From SFWF01 sp045638145 (lineage in GTDB: Bacteria; Bacillota; Clostridia; Oscillospirales; Acutalibacteraceae), in assembly GCA_045638145.1 (NCBI GenBank), contig JAZUAU010000020.1:1-60825 (forward strand): a stretch of DNA of 60,825 nucleotides. Direction: 5' to 3'. The translations under genes and the position numbers were made by a program. Each line of letters opens with the position of its first letter. Position 1 is the first letter of the stretch. Below the pieces are notes generated by a model. That model searched no databases and was not told the origin of the DNA. It saw only the letters and a list, made by a program, of their open reading frames with translations. This document shows, piece by piece, positions 30,452 through 38,663 of the stretch.

Positions 30452-31687
30452 ATGAACAAAAAGGATATCAAAAAGGTAGTTTTAGCCTATTCGGGAGGAC
30501 TTGATACTTCTATCATCATCCCTTGGCTGAAAGAAAATTATAACAACTGCGAGGTCATCGCCGTATCGGGCGACGTAGGACAGGGAACCGAGCTTGACGG
30601 TCTTGAAGAAAAGGCTCTCAAAACCGGTGCTTCAAAACTTTATGTCCTTGACCTCAAGGACGAATACGTTGAGGACTATATCTGGCCTTGCCTTAAAGCA
30701 GGTGCAGATTACGAGACCTATCTCCTCGGCACCTCTCACGCTCGTCCCTGCATCGCAAAGGGTCTTGCTGAAATTGCTAAAAAAGAGGGCGCAGATGCTA
30801 TCTGCCACGGCTGTACAGGTAAGGGTAACGACCAGGTTCGTTTCGAGCTTACCCTCAAGGCATTCGCTCCCGAAATGGCAATCATCGCTCCCTGGCGTGA
30901 GTGGGATATTAAGTCCCGTGAGGAAGAAATTGAATATGCAGAGGCACACAACATTCCTCTTAAAATTAACCGTGAGACCAACTACTCAAAGGATAAGAAT
31001 GTATGGCACCTCTCTCACGAGGGTATGGACCTTGAGGACCCTGCAAACGAGCCTCAGTATACCAAAGAGGGCTTCCTTGAGATGTCTGTTGCTCCCGAGC
31101 TCGCTCCCGATACTCCTACATACGTTACAATCCACTTTGAAAAGGGTGTTCCCACAGCCCTTGACGGTGTAGAAATGAAGGGCCTCCAGATTGTTGAAAA
31201 GCTCAATGAAATCGGCGGCGCAAACGGAATCGGACTCCTCGATATCGTTGAAAACCGTCTTGTCGGAATGAAGAGCCGCGGCGTTTACGAAACCCCTGGC
31301 GGTGCAATCCTTTACAAGGCTCACGAAATTCTCGAGATGATTACTCTCGACCGCGACACCTCTCACTACAAGAAGCTCGTTTCACAGCAGTTCGGTGAGC
31401 TCGTTTACTTCGGAAAGTGGTTTACACCTCTCCGCGAGGCTCTCTCTGCCTTTGTTGACAAGACTCAGGAAACCGTTACGGGTGACGTTAAGGTTAAGCT
31501 TTATAAGGGCAATATCATCAACGCAGGCGTAACCTCACCCTACACCCTCTATGACGAGGAGGTTGCTTCCTTTGGTGACGACGGCGGCGCTTACGACCAG
31601 AGGGATTCTGCAGGCTTCATTAATCTTTACGGTCTTCCCATCAAGGTAAAGGCTCTCCTCGATCAGAAAAGGGAACAGAATAAATAA
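30452..31687 (+). CDS. argG: Argininosuccinate synthase
   Basis: Joins citrulline and aspartate using ATP, in the cytoplasm. 411 aa. The pyrophosphatase loop is VLAYSGGLDTSIIIPWL near 9, the citrulline/aspartate site is TSHARPCIAKG near 94 and CHGCTGKGNDQVRFE near 116, and SREEEIEYAEAHNIP lies near 154. ATG follows CGGAGG. First gene of the operon argG-argC-argJ-argB-argD-argF, behind an ARG-box promoter. argH, the next step, is not in the window. Confidence 0.97.
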   Translation: MNKKDIKKVVLAYSGGLDTSIIIPWLKENYNNCEVIAVSGDVGQGTELDGLEEKALKTGASKLYVLDLKDEYVEDYIWPCLKAGADYETYLLGTSHARPCIAKGLAEIAKKEGADAICHGCTGKGNDQVRFELTLKAFAPEMAIIAPWREWDIKSREEEIEYAEAHNIPLKINRETNYSKDKNVWHLSHEGMDLEDPANEPQYTKEGFLEMSVAPELAPDTPTYVTIHFEKGVPTALDGVEMKGLQIVEKLNEIGGANGIGLLDIVENRLVGMKSRGVYETPGGAILYKAHEILEMITLDRDTSHYKKLVSQQFGELVYFGKWFTPLREALSAFVDKTQETVTGDVKVKLYKGNIINAGVTSPYTLYDEEVASFGDDGGAYDQRDSAGFINLYGLPIKVKALLDQKREQNK

Positions 31688-32613
31688 TGAATAAGGTATT
31701 TATAGACGGCAGTCAGGGAACGACAGGCCTTCGTATTTTTGACAGATTGTCTGCAAGAGACGATATTGAACTTATCACTCTTCCCGAAGAGCTCCGTAAA
31801 GACCCTACAGCCCGCAAAAACGCTATAAATTCCTCGAATATAACCTTTCTTTGCCTCCCCGATGCGGCGTCCCGCGAAGCGGTCGCTATGGCAGAGAAGC
31901 GTGTTAAAATACTCGATACGTCCACTGCGCACAGAACAAATGCGCAGTGGATTTACGGATTTCCCGAGGTATATGACGGCGGCTTTGAATCGGTCAAAAA
32001 AGCAAACAGGGTAGCAGTACCGGGCTGTCACGCAAGCGGCTTTATCGCCCTTGTGAAGCCTCTTATCGATGCAGGAATTTTATCTCGCGATGCTCTTCTA
32101 ACCTGCCATTCAATAACAGGTTATTCGGGCGGCGGCAAGAAGATGATTTCCGAGTACGAGAGTGAAGAAAGAGACCTTTTACTCGATGCTCCCCGTCAGT
32201 ACGGACTCTCTCAAACACATAAGCATCTTCCCGAAATGAAAACTGTTACAGGTATAGATAACGAGCCTATTTTCTGCCCCATAGTGTCGGACTTTTACAG
32301 CGGTATGTGTGTTACCGTGCCCCTCTTTAGCAGTCAGCTTAAAAAAGGCTCTGCCGCCGATATAAAGGAAGTTTACAGGCAAAAATACACGGGCCCCGTA
32401 GTAAACTTTGTTGATGACCTTAACGAGGGCGGCTTTGTCTCTGCAAACGGAATTTACGGAAAAGACTCAATGCAGATAACCGTTTCCGGAAATGACGACA
32501 GAATACTGCTTATTGCCCGTTATGACAACCTCGGAAAGGGTGCTTCCGGTGCGGCTCTTCAGTGTATGAATATTATGCTCGGATGCGACCCCACACTCGG
32601 ACTTGATTTATAA
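31687..32613 (+). CDS. argC: N-acetyl-gamma-glutamyl-phosphate reductase, short (type 2) form
   Basis: Reduces N-acetylglutamyl phosphate to the semialdehyde with NADPH. 308 aa, the shorter type 2 form rather than the roughly 345-aa type 1 form. The nucleotide-binding start is VFIDGSQGTTGLRI, the catalytic cysteine is in VPGCHASGF near 116, and YSGGGKKMISEYE lies near 148; HKHLPEM near 178 carries the conserved histidine. Its ATG overlaps the argG stop by one base (TAATG), so it is translationally coupled. Confidence 0.93.
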   Translation: MNKVFIDGSQGTTGLRIFDRLSARDDIELITLPEELRKDPTARKNAINSSNITFLCLPDAASREAVAMAEKRVKILDTSTAHRTNAQWIYGFPEVYDGGFESVKKANRVAVPGCHASGFIALVKPLIDAGILSRDALLTCHSITGYSGGGKKMISEYESEERDLLLDAPRQYGLSQTHKHLPEMKTVTGIDNEPIFCPIVSDFYSGMCVTVPLFSSQLKKGSAADIKEVYRQKYTGPVVNFVDDLNEGGFVSANGIYGKDSMQITVSGNDDRILLIARYDNLGKGASGAALQCMNIMLGCDPTLGLDL

Positions 32614-32638
32614 TAGCAATTTATAGGAGTTTTACATA

Positions 32639-33853
32639 ATGCAACTGATTTCTGGCGGCGTTACTGCCGCAAAAGGATTTAAAGCAAACGGAGTACATTG
32701 TGGTATCAGAAAAAACCGTACAAAGCGCGACCTCGCTCTCATCGTTAGTGAGAAGCGTGCCACCGCCGCAGGTGTTTATACCACAAACCTTGTAAAGGGT
32801 GCTCCCAATATCGTAACAAAGGAGAATATTTCTGACGGCTATGCTGTTGCCGCAGTATGCAACAGCGGAAACGCAAATACCTGCAACGCAAACGGAATTG
32901 AGATAGCACGCGGTATGTGCGATATAACCGCCGCCGCTCTCGGTGTTGATGCCGCTGACATTATCGTCGCTTCAACCGGAGTTATCGGTCAGCCCCTCTC
33001 ACTCGACCCTATCAAGGGCGGTATGGACGAGCTGGTTTCTGGGCTCAAAGAGGATAATTCTCTCGCCGCCGCAGAAGCAATTATGACCACCGACACCAAG
33101 GTGAAAGAGGTTGCCGTTTCCTTCGAAATCGGCGGTAAGACCTGCAAAATGGGCGGTATTGCAAAGGGCTCGGGAATGATTCATCCCAATATGGCAACAA
33201 TGCTTGTGTTTATCACTACCGACTGCGCTATCACCCCCGAAATGCTGCAGAAAGCACTGAGTGAGGACATTAAATCCACCTTCAATATGGTTTCAATCGA
33301 CGGTGATACCTCAACTAACGATATGGTAACCGTTATGGCAAACGGAATGGCAGAAAACCCCGTAATTGATGCCTTTAACGAGGATTTTTATACCTTCTGC
33401 AAAGCCCTTAATACTCTTACAGTTCACCTCTGCAAGATGATTGCAGGCGACGGCGAGGGAGCAACAAAGCTTCTCGAATGTGTCGTTTCGGGAGGAAAGA
33501 GTGAGGCAATTGCAAAAACGGTTGCAAAAAGTGTAATCTGCTCATCCCTTACAAAGGCGGCTATGTTCGGTGCCGATGCAAACTGGGGAAGAGTTCTCTG
33601 TGCAATCGGTTACAGCGGAGCCGACGTCGATGTTACAAAGGTTGACGTTTCCTTCAAGTCCAAAAAGGGCGAGATTTCTGTCTGTGAGAACGGCGCAGGT
33701 GTTGACTTCTCGGAAGACCTAGCAAAAGAGATTCTTTTAGAGGAAGAAATCGATATAATTGTTAATCTTAACGACGGCGAGCACTCGGCCACCGCTTGGG
33801 GCTGCGACCTGACTTATGATTACGTCAAAATTAACGGAGACTATAGAACTTAG
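32639..33853 (+). CDS. argJ: Bifunctional glutamate N-acetyltransferase / ornithine acetyltransferase
   Basis: Moves the acetyl group from acetylornithine to glutamate, so the pathway is the recycling version; it may also use acetyl-CoA. 404 aa. It is an Ntn-type self-cleaving enzyme: the nucleophile threonine is in GSGMIHPNMATMLVF near 180-194. GGVTAAKGFKANGVHCGIRK starts the protein and NTLTVHLCKMIAGDGEGATKL lies near 261, both conserved. It starts 26 bases after argC with AGGAGTTTTACATA before ATG. A structured intergenic stretch follows. Confidence 0.95.
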   Translation: MQLISGGVTAAKGFKANGVHCGIRKNRTKRDLALIVSEKRATAAGVYTTNLVKGAPNIVTKENISDGYAVAAVCNSGNANTCNANGIEIARGMCDITAAALGVDAADIIVASTGVIGQPLSLDPIKGGMDELVSGLKEDNSLAAAEAIMTTDTKVKEVAVSFEIGGKTCKMGGIAKGSGMIHPNMATMLVFITTDCAITPEMLQKALSEDIKSTFNMVSIDGDTSTNDMVTVMANGMAENPVIDAFNEDFYTFCKALNTLTVHLCKMIAGDGEGATKLLECVVSGGKSEAIAKTVAKSVICSSLTKAAMFGADANWGRVLCAIGYSGADVDVTKVDVSFKSKKGEISVCENGAGVDFSEDLAKEILLEEEIDIIVNLNDGEHSATAWGCDLTYDYVKINGDYRT

Positions 33854-33957
33854 TTCGGATAAATTTGCCCATAGCACACGCCTCTCGGTCAGGGGCTGTA
33901 TAGAAAATATAACACCACTGACCGGATGCGGCACTCTGAACAAATTTCTCTCGAACT
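33852..33957 (+). other. Long imperfect hairpin between argJ and argB
   Basis: AGTTCG (33852-33857) pairs with CGAACT (33952-33957); AAATTTG (33861-33867) with CAAATTT (33941-33947); CGGTCAG (33886-33892) with CTGACCG (33918-33924); the tip is TATA-GAAAA-TATA. The structure begins in the argJ stop codon. It lacks a T tract and so is not a plain terminator; a processing or attenuation site is possible. Confidence 0.55.
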
Positions 33958-34025
33958 CGGTCTAGCGATATTTATTTGCAATCTTTAAGATGTAGCGGAG
34001 AACTGTGTTCGCCTGTTATATATTC

Positions 34026-34080
34026 GTTGCCGAAGGCAACACCTTTCCCTCGGCCCCGGGCCCTTTGTCCTTGGCCCTAT
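34026..34080. repeat. Hairpin plus inverted copy of the dispersed GC-rich repeat
   Basis: GTTGCC-GAA-GGCAAC (34026-34040) is followed by a C/T/G-rich stretch whose complement shares AGGGCCAAGG.CAAAGGG with 19363-19401. It lies just before argB. Confidence 0.5.
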
Positions 34081-34104
34081 TCATTAAAAATCAGGAGATA
34101 ATTT

Positions 34105-34959
34105 ATGATAACAAACGCTCAAAGAGCAGAAATTCTTGTCCGTGCGCTGCCCTACATAAAGCAGTATGACGGCAAGACCATAGTAGTAAAATACGGCGGC
34201 AACGCTATGATAAACGAGGAGCTTAAAAACGACGTTATGCGTGACCTTGTGCTTCTTAACACAATCGGAATCAGGGTTGTTCTCGTTCACGGCGGCGGCC
34301 CCGAAATTTCCGATATGTTAAAGAGAGTCGGCAAGGAATCCAAGTTTGTAAACGGTCTTCGTGTTACCGACGAGGAAACTGTTGAAATAGTACAGATGGT
34401 CCTTGCAGGCAAGATTAATAAAACCCTTGTTAATCATCTGCAGAATTCGGGAGGCAAGGCAATAGGACTTACCGGTACCGATGGACACCTTATCGAAGCC
34501 GAAATGAAAAATCCAGACCTCGGCTATGTTGGTGAAATTACCAAAATCAATATTGAGCCTGTAAACGACCTGCTCGAAAAGGGCTATATCCCCGTAATTT
34601 CCACCGTCGGATGCGACAAAGAGGGAAATATTTATAATATTAATGCCGATACTGCGGCGGCTCGCATAGCCTCTGCACTCGGTGCTGAATCTTTAATTCT
34701 CATGACTGATATCGTCGGACTTCTCCGTGATAAGGACGATGAATCAACCCTTATTTCCTCTGTCTGCGTCAGCGAAGCACCGCTTCTTATGCGCGAGGGG
34801 GTAATTTCTGGAGGTATGATTCCGAAAATCGAGTGCTGTGTTGAAGCTATCCGTCAGGGTGTTAATAAAGTATTCATCATCGACGGCAGAGTGCCTCATG
34901 CACTTTTAATGGAAACCCTTACCGACGAGGGTATCGGTACAATGCTCTACGGAGGCTAA
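34105..34959 (+). CDS. argB: Acetylglutamate kinase
   Basis: Phosphorylates N-acetylglutamate. 284 aa. The amino-acid-kinase motifs are KYGGNAMIN near 27, VHGGGPEISDML near 59, GLRVTDEETVEIVQMVLAGKINK near 80-102, DTAAARIASALGAESLILMTDI near 176 and a closing GGMIPKIE near 223. ATG follows CAGGAG. This is usually the arginine-inhibited step; the N-terminal helix of arginine-sensitive enzymes cannot be judged from sequence alone. argD starts 2 bases after its stop. Confidence 0.97.
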   Translation: MITNAQRAEILVRALPYIKQYDGKTIVVKYGGNAMINEELKNDVMRDLVLLNTIGIRVVLVHGGGPEISDMLKRVGKESKFVNGLRVTDEETVEIVQMVLAGKINKTLVNHLQNSGGKAIGLTGTDGHLIEAEMKNPDLGYVGEITKINIEPVNDLLEKGYIPVISTVGCDKEGNIYNINADTAAARIASALGAESLILMTDIVGLLRDKDDESTLISSVCVSEAPLLMREGVISGGMIPKIECCVEAIRQGVNKVFIIDGRVPHALLMETLTDEGIGTMLYGG

Positions 34960-34961
34960 TA

Positions 34962-36122
34962 ATGAGTATTACTAAGATAGATAATGAGTTCGTCGCTTCG
35001 ACCTACGGCAGATTTCCCCTCGAGCTTCGTGAGGGAATGGGTGCCGTTGCCTACGATACCGAGGGACACGAATATATAGATATGGGAACGGGAATCGCCG
35101 TTAACACCTTCGGATTTTCGGATGCCGAGTGGGTAATTGCTGTAACCGAGCAGCTGACCCGATTACAGCACACCTCAAACCTTTACTATACCGAGCCCTG
35201 CGCTAAACTTGCCGAGCTTTTATGTGAGAGAACCGGTATGAAAAAGGTCTTTTTCGGCAACTCGGGCGCAGAGGCTAACGAGTGCGCTATCAAAACCGCC
35301 CGCCGCTATTCCTTTCAGAAGTACGGAGAGGGCAGAAGCACAATAGTCACCCTTAAAAACTCCTTCCACGGCAGAACAATAACCACCCTTGCTGCAACAG
35401 GTCAGGATTCCTTCCACACCGAATTCGGTCCCTTTACCGAGGGCTTCGTTTATGCCGATGCAAACGATGTAAACGGAGTTATAACCCTTGCAAAGGAGAG
35501 TAATGCCTGTGCCGTTATGATAGAGTTGGTACAAGGCGAGGGCGGCGTTATGAAGCTCGACGAGAGTTTTGTCAAAGAGGTTGCCGATTTCTGCAACAAG
35601 AATGACATTCTCCTTATAATCGACGAGGTACAGACAGGAAACGGCAGAACGGGAAGCCTATACGCATATCAGCAGTTCGGCATTATGCCTGACATCGTTT
35701 CTACTGCAAAGGGTCTTGGCGGTGGACTTCCGATTGGCGCTTGCATGCTCGGTGAAAGGGTTAAGGACACCCTAACCCCCGGTAGCCACGGCTCAACCTT
35801 TGGCGGCAACCCCGTTGTTTGCGCTGGAGCGTATAATATAATCTCTCGAATCGACGATGAACTGCTCGCAAATGTTAAAAAACAGAGCGAATATATCTTT
35901 TCCGAGCTCAGCGGAGCAGAAGGAATTAAAAGCGTCAGCGGAATGGGTCTTATGATTGGACTCGAGACCGAAAAGGACGCGAAAGAGGTAGTCAAAAAGT
36001 GCCGAGAAATGGGCGTTTTGGTGCTTACCGCAAAGACTAAGGTTCGTCTTTTACCTCCGCTTAATATCGAGGACGAAATTCTCGAAAAAGCGGTACGGAT
36101 AATTAAGGAGGCTGTAAAATAA
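34962..36122 (+). CDS. argD: Acetylornithine aminotransferase
   Basis: PLP-dependent class III aminotransferase that makes acetylornithine from the semialdehyde and glutamate. 386 aa. The conserved parts are GMGAVAYDTEGHEYIDMGTGIAVNTFG opening, NSGAEANECAIKTAR near 96 (phosphate site), EGGVMKLDESFV near 188, IDEVQTGNGRTG near 213 and the PLP lysine in STAKGLGGGLPIGA near 243. It starts 2 bases after argB and overlaps argF by one base. Confidence 0.96.
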   Translation: MSITKIDNEFVASTYGRFPLELREGMGAVAYDTEGHEYIDMGTGIAVNTFGFSDAEWVIAVTEQLTRLQHTSNLYYTEPCAKLAELLCERTGMKKVFFGNSGAEANECAIKTARRYSFQKYGEGRSTIVTLKNSFHGRTITTLAATGQDSFHTEFGPFTEGFVYADANDVNGVITLAKESNACAVMIELVQGEGGVMKLDESFVKEVADFCNKNDILLIIDEVQTGNGRTGSLYAYQQFGIMPDIVSTAKGLGGGLPIGACMLGERVKDTLTPGSHGSTFGGNPVVCAGAYNIISRIDDELLANVKKQSEYIFSELSGAEGIKSVSGMGLMIGLETEKDAKEVVKKCREMGVLVLTAKTKVRLLPPLNIEDEILEKAVRIIKEAVK

Positions 36123-37033
36123 TGGCTAAACACTTACTGAAATTAATGGATTTTTCCGAGCAGGAAATTACCGATATTTTAAACCTCGCAGACCAGTTAA
36201 AGTACGAGAAAAAGCACGGAATTGAGCATCATCATCTGAAGGGTAAAACTCTTGGTATGATTTTCCAGAAGTCCTCAACCCGGACACGTGTTTCCTTTGA
36301 GGTTGGTATGTACGACCTTGGCGGTTCTGCACTTTTCCTCTCTTCTCGCGACCTTCAGATTGGCAGAGGAGAACCGGTCGAAGACACCGCTCGCGTGCTT
36401 TCAGGCTACCTTGACGGTATTATGATTAGAACCTTCGAGCAGGCAGAAGTTGAAGCACTCGCTGAGTACGGCTCAATCCCGATTATCAACGGTCTTACTG
36501 ACTATTGCCACCCTTGTCAGGTCCTTGCCGACCTTATGACCTTCCGTGAGTTTAAGGGCAATTTTAAGGATAAAAAGATGTGCTATATTGGTGATGGAAA
36601 CAATATGGCAAACTCTCTCATCGTTGGCGGAATCAAGATGGGAATGGAGGTAGCCGTTGCTTGTCCGGAGGGCTATACACCCGACCCCGAAATTATGAAA
36701 TGGGCCGCTGGAAACGGTAAATTTACCTGCACCGATAATATTCTTGATGCTGCAAAGGATGCCGATGTGCTTTATACCGACGTTTGGGCATCTATGGGTC
36801 AGGAGGACGAAAAGGCAGAGCGCGAAAAGGTATTCAAAGGATATCAGATTAACGATTCCGTAATGGCAGTAGCAAAACCCGATGCCATGGTACAGCACTG
36901 TCTGCCTGCACATAGGGAAGAGGAGATTACCGGGGCGGTATTCGAAGCCCACGCAGAGGAAATATTTGCAGAGGCAGAGAACCGTCTTCATGCACAGAAG
37001 GCTGTCCTTGTGAAATTAATGGGCAACAATTAA
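36122..37033 (+). CDS. argF: Ornithine carbamoyltransferase
   Basis: Makes citrulline from ornithine and carbamoyl phosphate. 303 aa. The carbamoyl phosphate loop is SSTRTRVSFE near 55, the second binding site is DYCHPCQVLADL near 124, and the ornithine loop HCLPAHREEEI is near 259. It starts on the argD stop (TAATG) and is the last gene of the operon. No clear terminator follows; the next element is the promoter of the second kissing-loop RNA. Confidence 0.96.
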   Translation: MAKHLLKLMDFSEQEITDILNLADQLKYEKKHGIEHHHLKGKTLGMIFQKSSTRTRVSFEVGMYDLGGSALFLSSRDLQIGRGEPVEDTARVLSGYLDGIMIRTFEQAEVEALAEYGSIPIINGLTDYCHPCQVLADLMTFREFKGNFKDKKMCYIGDGNNMANSLIVGGIKMGMEVAVACPEGYTPDPEIMKWAAGNGKFTCTDNILDAAKDADVLYTDVWASMGQEDEKAEREKVFKGYQINDSVMAVAKPDAMVQHCLPAHREEEITGAVFEAHAEEIFAEAENRLHAQKAVLVKLMGNN

Positions 37034-37055
37034 TAGCTAAAGTCCTTCTGCGGTC

Positions 37056-37084
37056 TTGACATTGTTTCTAAATTATGGTAATAT
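37056..37084 (+). promoter_or_regulatory. Promoter of the second kissing-loop RNA unit
   Basis: Consensus TTGACA and TAATAT are 17 bases apart, with a TG-type extension before the -10. The RNA hairpin begins 7 bases after the -10, the same layout as at 19478-19513. Confidence 0.75.
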
Positions 37085-37090
37085 AAAAAT

Positions 37091-37197
37091 GCAGTAAACA
37101 TCCCGACGACAAGCCGATTACTGCAAAAAATTAATAAAACTATAAAAGCGCACAGTCGTACGGGAAAGCCCCCGTGTAACTATGCGCTTTTTGTTTT
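37091..37197 (+). ncRNA. Kissing-loop leader RNA ending in a terminator (copy B)
   Basis: Hairpin 1 GCAGTAA/TTACTGC (37091-37097, 37118-37124) has CCCGACGAC (37102-37110) in its loop. Hairpin 2 is GCGCACAGT (37148-37156) with ACTATGCGC (37179-37187) and a T-rich tail. GTCGT-A-CGGG (37155-37164) in loop 2 is complementary to loop 1 with the same bulged A. Stem sequences differ from copy A at compatible positions (an extra G-C closing pair in hairpin 1), the kissing sequences are unchanged. A possible member of the guanidine-IV class, unverified. Confidence 0.68.
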
Positions 37198-37224
37198 TAA
37201 AATTTTAGGGACGGAGGAAGAAAT

Positions 37225-37305
37225 ATGTCGAAAAATATCATAATTAAAGCTTCCTTTGCTCCAAGAGGAAGGTATCGGTTAAAAACAGTTTTTCTTTGCG
37301 CCTGA
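37225..37305 (+). CDS. Truncated small ORF (26 aa) after RNA copy B
   Basis: GGAGGAAG lies 8 bases before ATG, right after the RNA's terminator tail. The reading frame begins MSKNIIIKASFAPRGRY and stops after 26 codons. It probably was the gene controlled by the RNA, now cut short; I do not recognise the product. Confidence 0.4.
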   Translation: MSKNIIIKASFAPRGRYRLKTVFLCA

Positions 37306-37378
37306 GTTCCCCTGAATTTCTGCGCCTTATAAATTTTGCCATCCGCCCATCCACCTGAGACCACAAGGAGACGAAATT

Positions 37379-37486
37379 ATGAAAAATTTTAGTTTAAAAA
37401 AGATGTTTTCCTCTGTTCTGGCATATGCTCTTTGTCTCGCAACACAGAGAACACTGCATGATTTGGCATCACACACAACAACATGA
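37379..37486 (+). pseudogene. Signal-peptide-like N-terminal fragment cut by the RAYT relic
   Basis: A good ribosome site (AAGGAG) precedes ATG 37379. The frame reads MKNFSLKKMFSSVLAYALCL, a typical secretion signal, and then runs into sequence next to the repeat and stops at 37486. This looks like the start of a secreted-protein gene destroyed by insertion. Confidence 0.5.
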
Positions 37487-37496
37487 AACCATGATA

Positions 37497-37683
37497 GAAC
37501 ACAAGGGGACGGTTCCTCTGTGTTACCGAAATACAAAATTTAGAGAAGGTAAAGAGAGATTTAATTTTGAAAAAGTTAAGGCAAAGCGGAATCTCAATCA
37601 GACAGATTAGTAGATTAACGGGGGTAAGTTTTAATGTTGTGCGTAAATTCCGATAACACAAAAGAACCGTCCCCTTGTGTTCC
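37497..37683. mobile_element. Remnant of a REP/RAYT-type element with inverted ends
   Basis: The left end (37497-37525) reads ACAAGGGGACGGTTC then TGTGTTA; the right end (37654-37683) is its inverse, TAACACAAAAGAACC then GTCCCCTTGTGTTCC. Between them is a short piece of a transposase C-terminus (next entry). This GGGGACGGTTC motif flanks Y1 transposase relics in many Clostridia, from general knowledge. A lone half copy also sits at 38143-38153. Confidence 0.7.
37522..37656 (+). pseudogene. C-terminal fragment of a RAYT (Y1 family) transposase
   Basis: The frame ends in KLRQSGISIRQISRLTGVS then VVRKFR and a stop at 37654-37656. This is the helix-turn-helix tail (SIRQI.RLTG) of REP-associated tyrosine transposases. 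The catalytic HUH domain is gone. The stop codon lies at the start of the right-hand inverted repeat. Confidence 0.65.
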
Positions 37684-37691
37684 TTGTGTTC

Positions 37692-37717
37692 CAAAAGAAC
37701 CGTCCCCTTGTGTTCCC
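37692..37717 (+). repeat. Extra direct copy of the RAYT-associated repeat
   Basis: CAAAAGAACCGTCCCCTTG then TGTTCCC repeats the right end of the relic in the same orientation, 8 bases further on. Confidence 0.7.
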
Positions 37718-37827
37718 TTATCTGCGGGATATAATTTTAGTCTAAGCCCCCAAAAATCCAAGGCGTCATGGGGAGGACTAATAGGTTTTTCAATTGAAAT
37801 ATCTTAGAATTAGAAAGGTATATTAAT

Positions 37828-38127
37828 ATGAGCATTAAAATACAAAAATTTTTGGTTTTTATACCGATTATCAATGGTATTACCCTTTTTGTGTTAAGTT
37901 GTAAACTTTGGAAAACGGAGTTTAGATTTAGACGGCAAATAAGGATATTTGCAAAATTATTTTTGGCTTTGAGTCTGCCGATGATACTCCAAATGATTGT
38001 TGACAGAATTTCAACTAGTGAGATATTGTATCAAACTGTTTGGTATATTGTTGCATACTTACAATTATTGGCTTTATCTGCAGTAGGATTGTGGGAACAA
38101 ATCATCTTGGAAAACGAGAGGAACTAA
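37828..38127 (+). CDS. Small membrane protein, paralogue of the one at 19.6 kb
   Basis: 99 aa with three hydrophobic segments (about 8-24, 43-60, 70-88) and a charged end (WEQIILENERN). It matches the 105-aa protein at 19634-19951 across its whole length, with about 40 percent identity by eye, including MSIK.QK, ITL, FAK and LQL.ALSAV. ATG follows AAAGGTATATTA. Unlike the other copy it is about 600 bases from the kissing-loop RNA, separated by the RAYT relic. Unknown function. Confidence 0.62.
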   Translation: MSIKIQKFLVFIPIINGITLFVLSCKLWKTEFRFRRQIRIFAKLFLALSLPMILQMIVDRISTSEILYQTVWYIVAYLQLLALSAVGLWEQIILENERN

Positions 38128-38156
38128 CAGATAGGGTCAATCAGGGGACGGTTAAA

Positions 38157-38518
38157 ATGGGCAGTAAATTGAACCAAATCGATTTAAAAAAATATGTCTA
38201 TATAAATGGTTTATATTGTTTTCTGCGGTAGCTTTGGCATGGCTCTCGGTGTGGTTAGATCTAAAGATTCTTTCTGGATTTTTTATAATTCCGTTTAATA
38301 TGATTTTGGTATATTTGCTATTTGTACCTATAATGCCAACAATAGGTTTCGTGCAAATAATAAATCTAATTAAAACTAAAGCAAAATCAATGAATTATTT
38401 GCTAACGCTCATTCTAATAGTTATTGATGCGTTATGGTCGTTTTTGTATTTCTACCTTTTTTTGTTTACTGGATGGATAAGTAAGGGAGTAGTTGAAAGA
38501 TGTCTAAAGAAAGCATAA
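38157..38518 (+). pseudogene. Small membrane protein gene with an apparent frameshift in an A7 run
   Basis: The N-terminal part (MGSKLNQIDLKK) is in one frame from ATG 38157 and the rest (ICLYKWFILFSAVALAWL onward, with three membrane segments to KKA) in another. The frames meet at the seven-A run 38186-38192, and the second frame has no start codon before the hydrophobic part other than a TTG at 38216. Either a single-base change has broken the gene, the run allows slippage, or the sequence has an error. It follows the paralogue by about 30 bases. Confidence 0.5.
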
Positions 38519-38579
38519 GACAGAGAACCGGATTTTAAGCAGATTTATCTTAATTTTAACATTATTCGGAACAAAAAGC

Positions 38580-38618
38580 ATCCGAGGCTCACATTTAATC
38601 GTGAACCTCGGATTTTTT
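38580..38618. terminator. Bidirectional terminator between the membrane protein gene and lysR
   Basis: ATCCGAGG-TCAC pairs with GTGA-CCTCGGAT over an 8-base loop, with T runs on both strands. Confidence 0.8.
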
Positions 38619-38663
38619 AGACTGTTTTTTTACAGCCCTTTTTCCTATAAACATTTATGTAAA

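Larger units (their letters stand above)
37034..37827. other. Decayed intergenic region with RNA element and transposon relic
   Basis: About 0.8 kb without an intact gene. In order: promoter (37056-37084), kissing-loop RNA copy B (37091-37197), a truncated 26-codon frame, a truncated signal-peptide frame, a RAYT-type relic with inverted ends and one extra copy of the repeat. Each is listed on its own. Confidence 0.75.

Noticed and set aside
37828..38127. Toxin-antitoxin pair in the small membrane genes
   Set aside because: The paralogue at 19.6 kb stands alone and no antitoxin-like partner or antisense RNA is visible.
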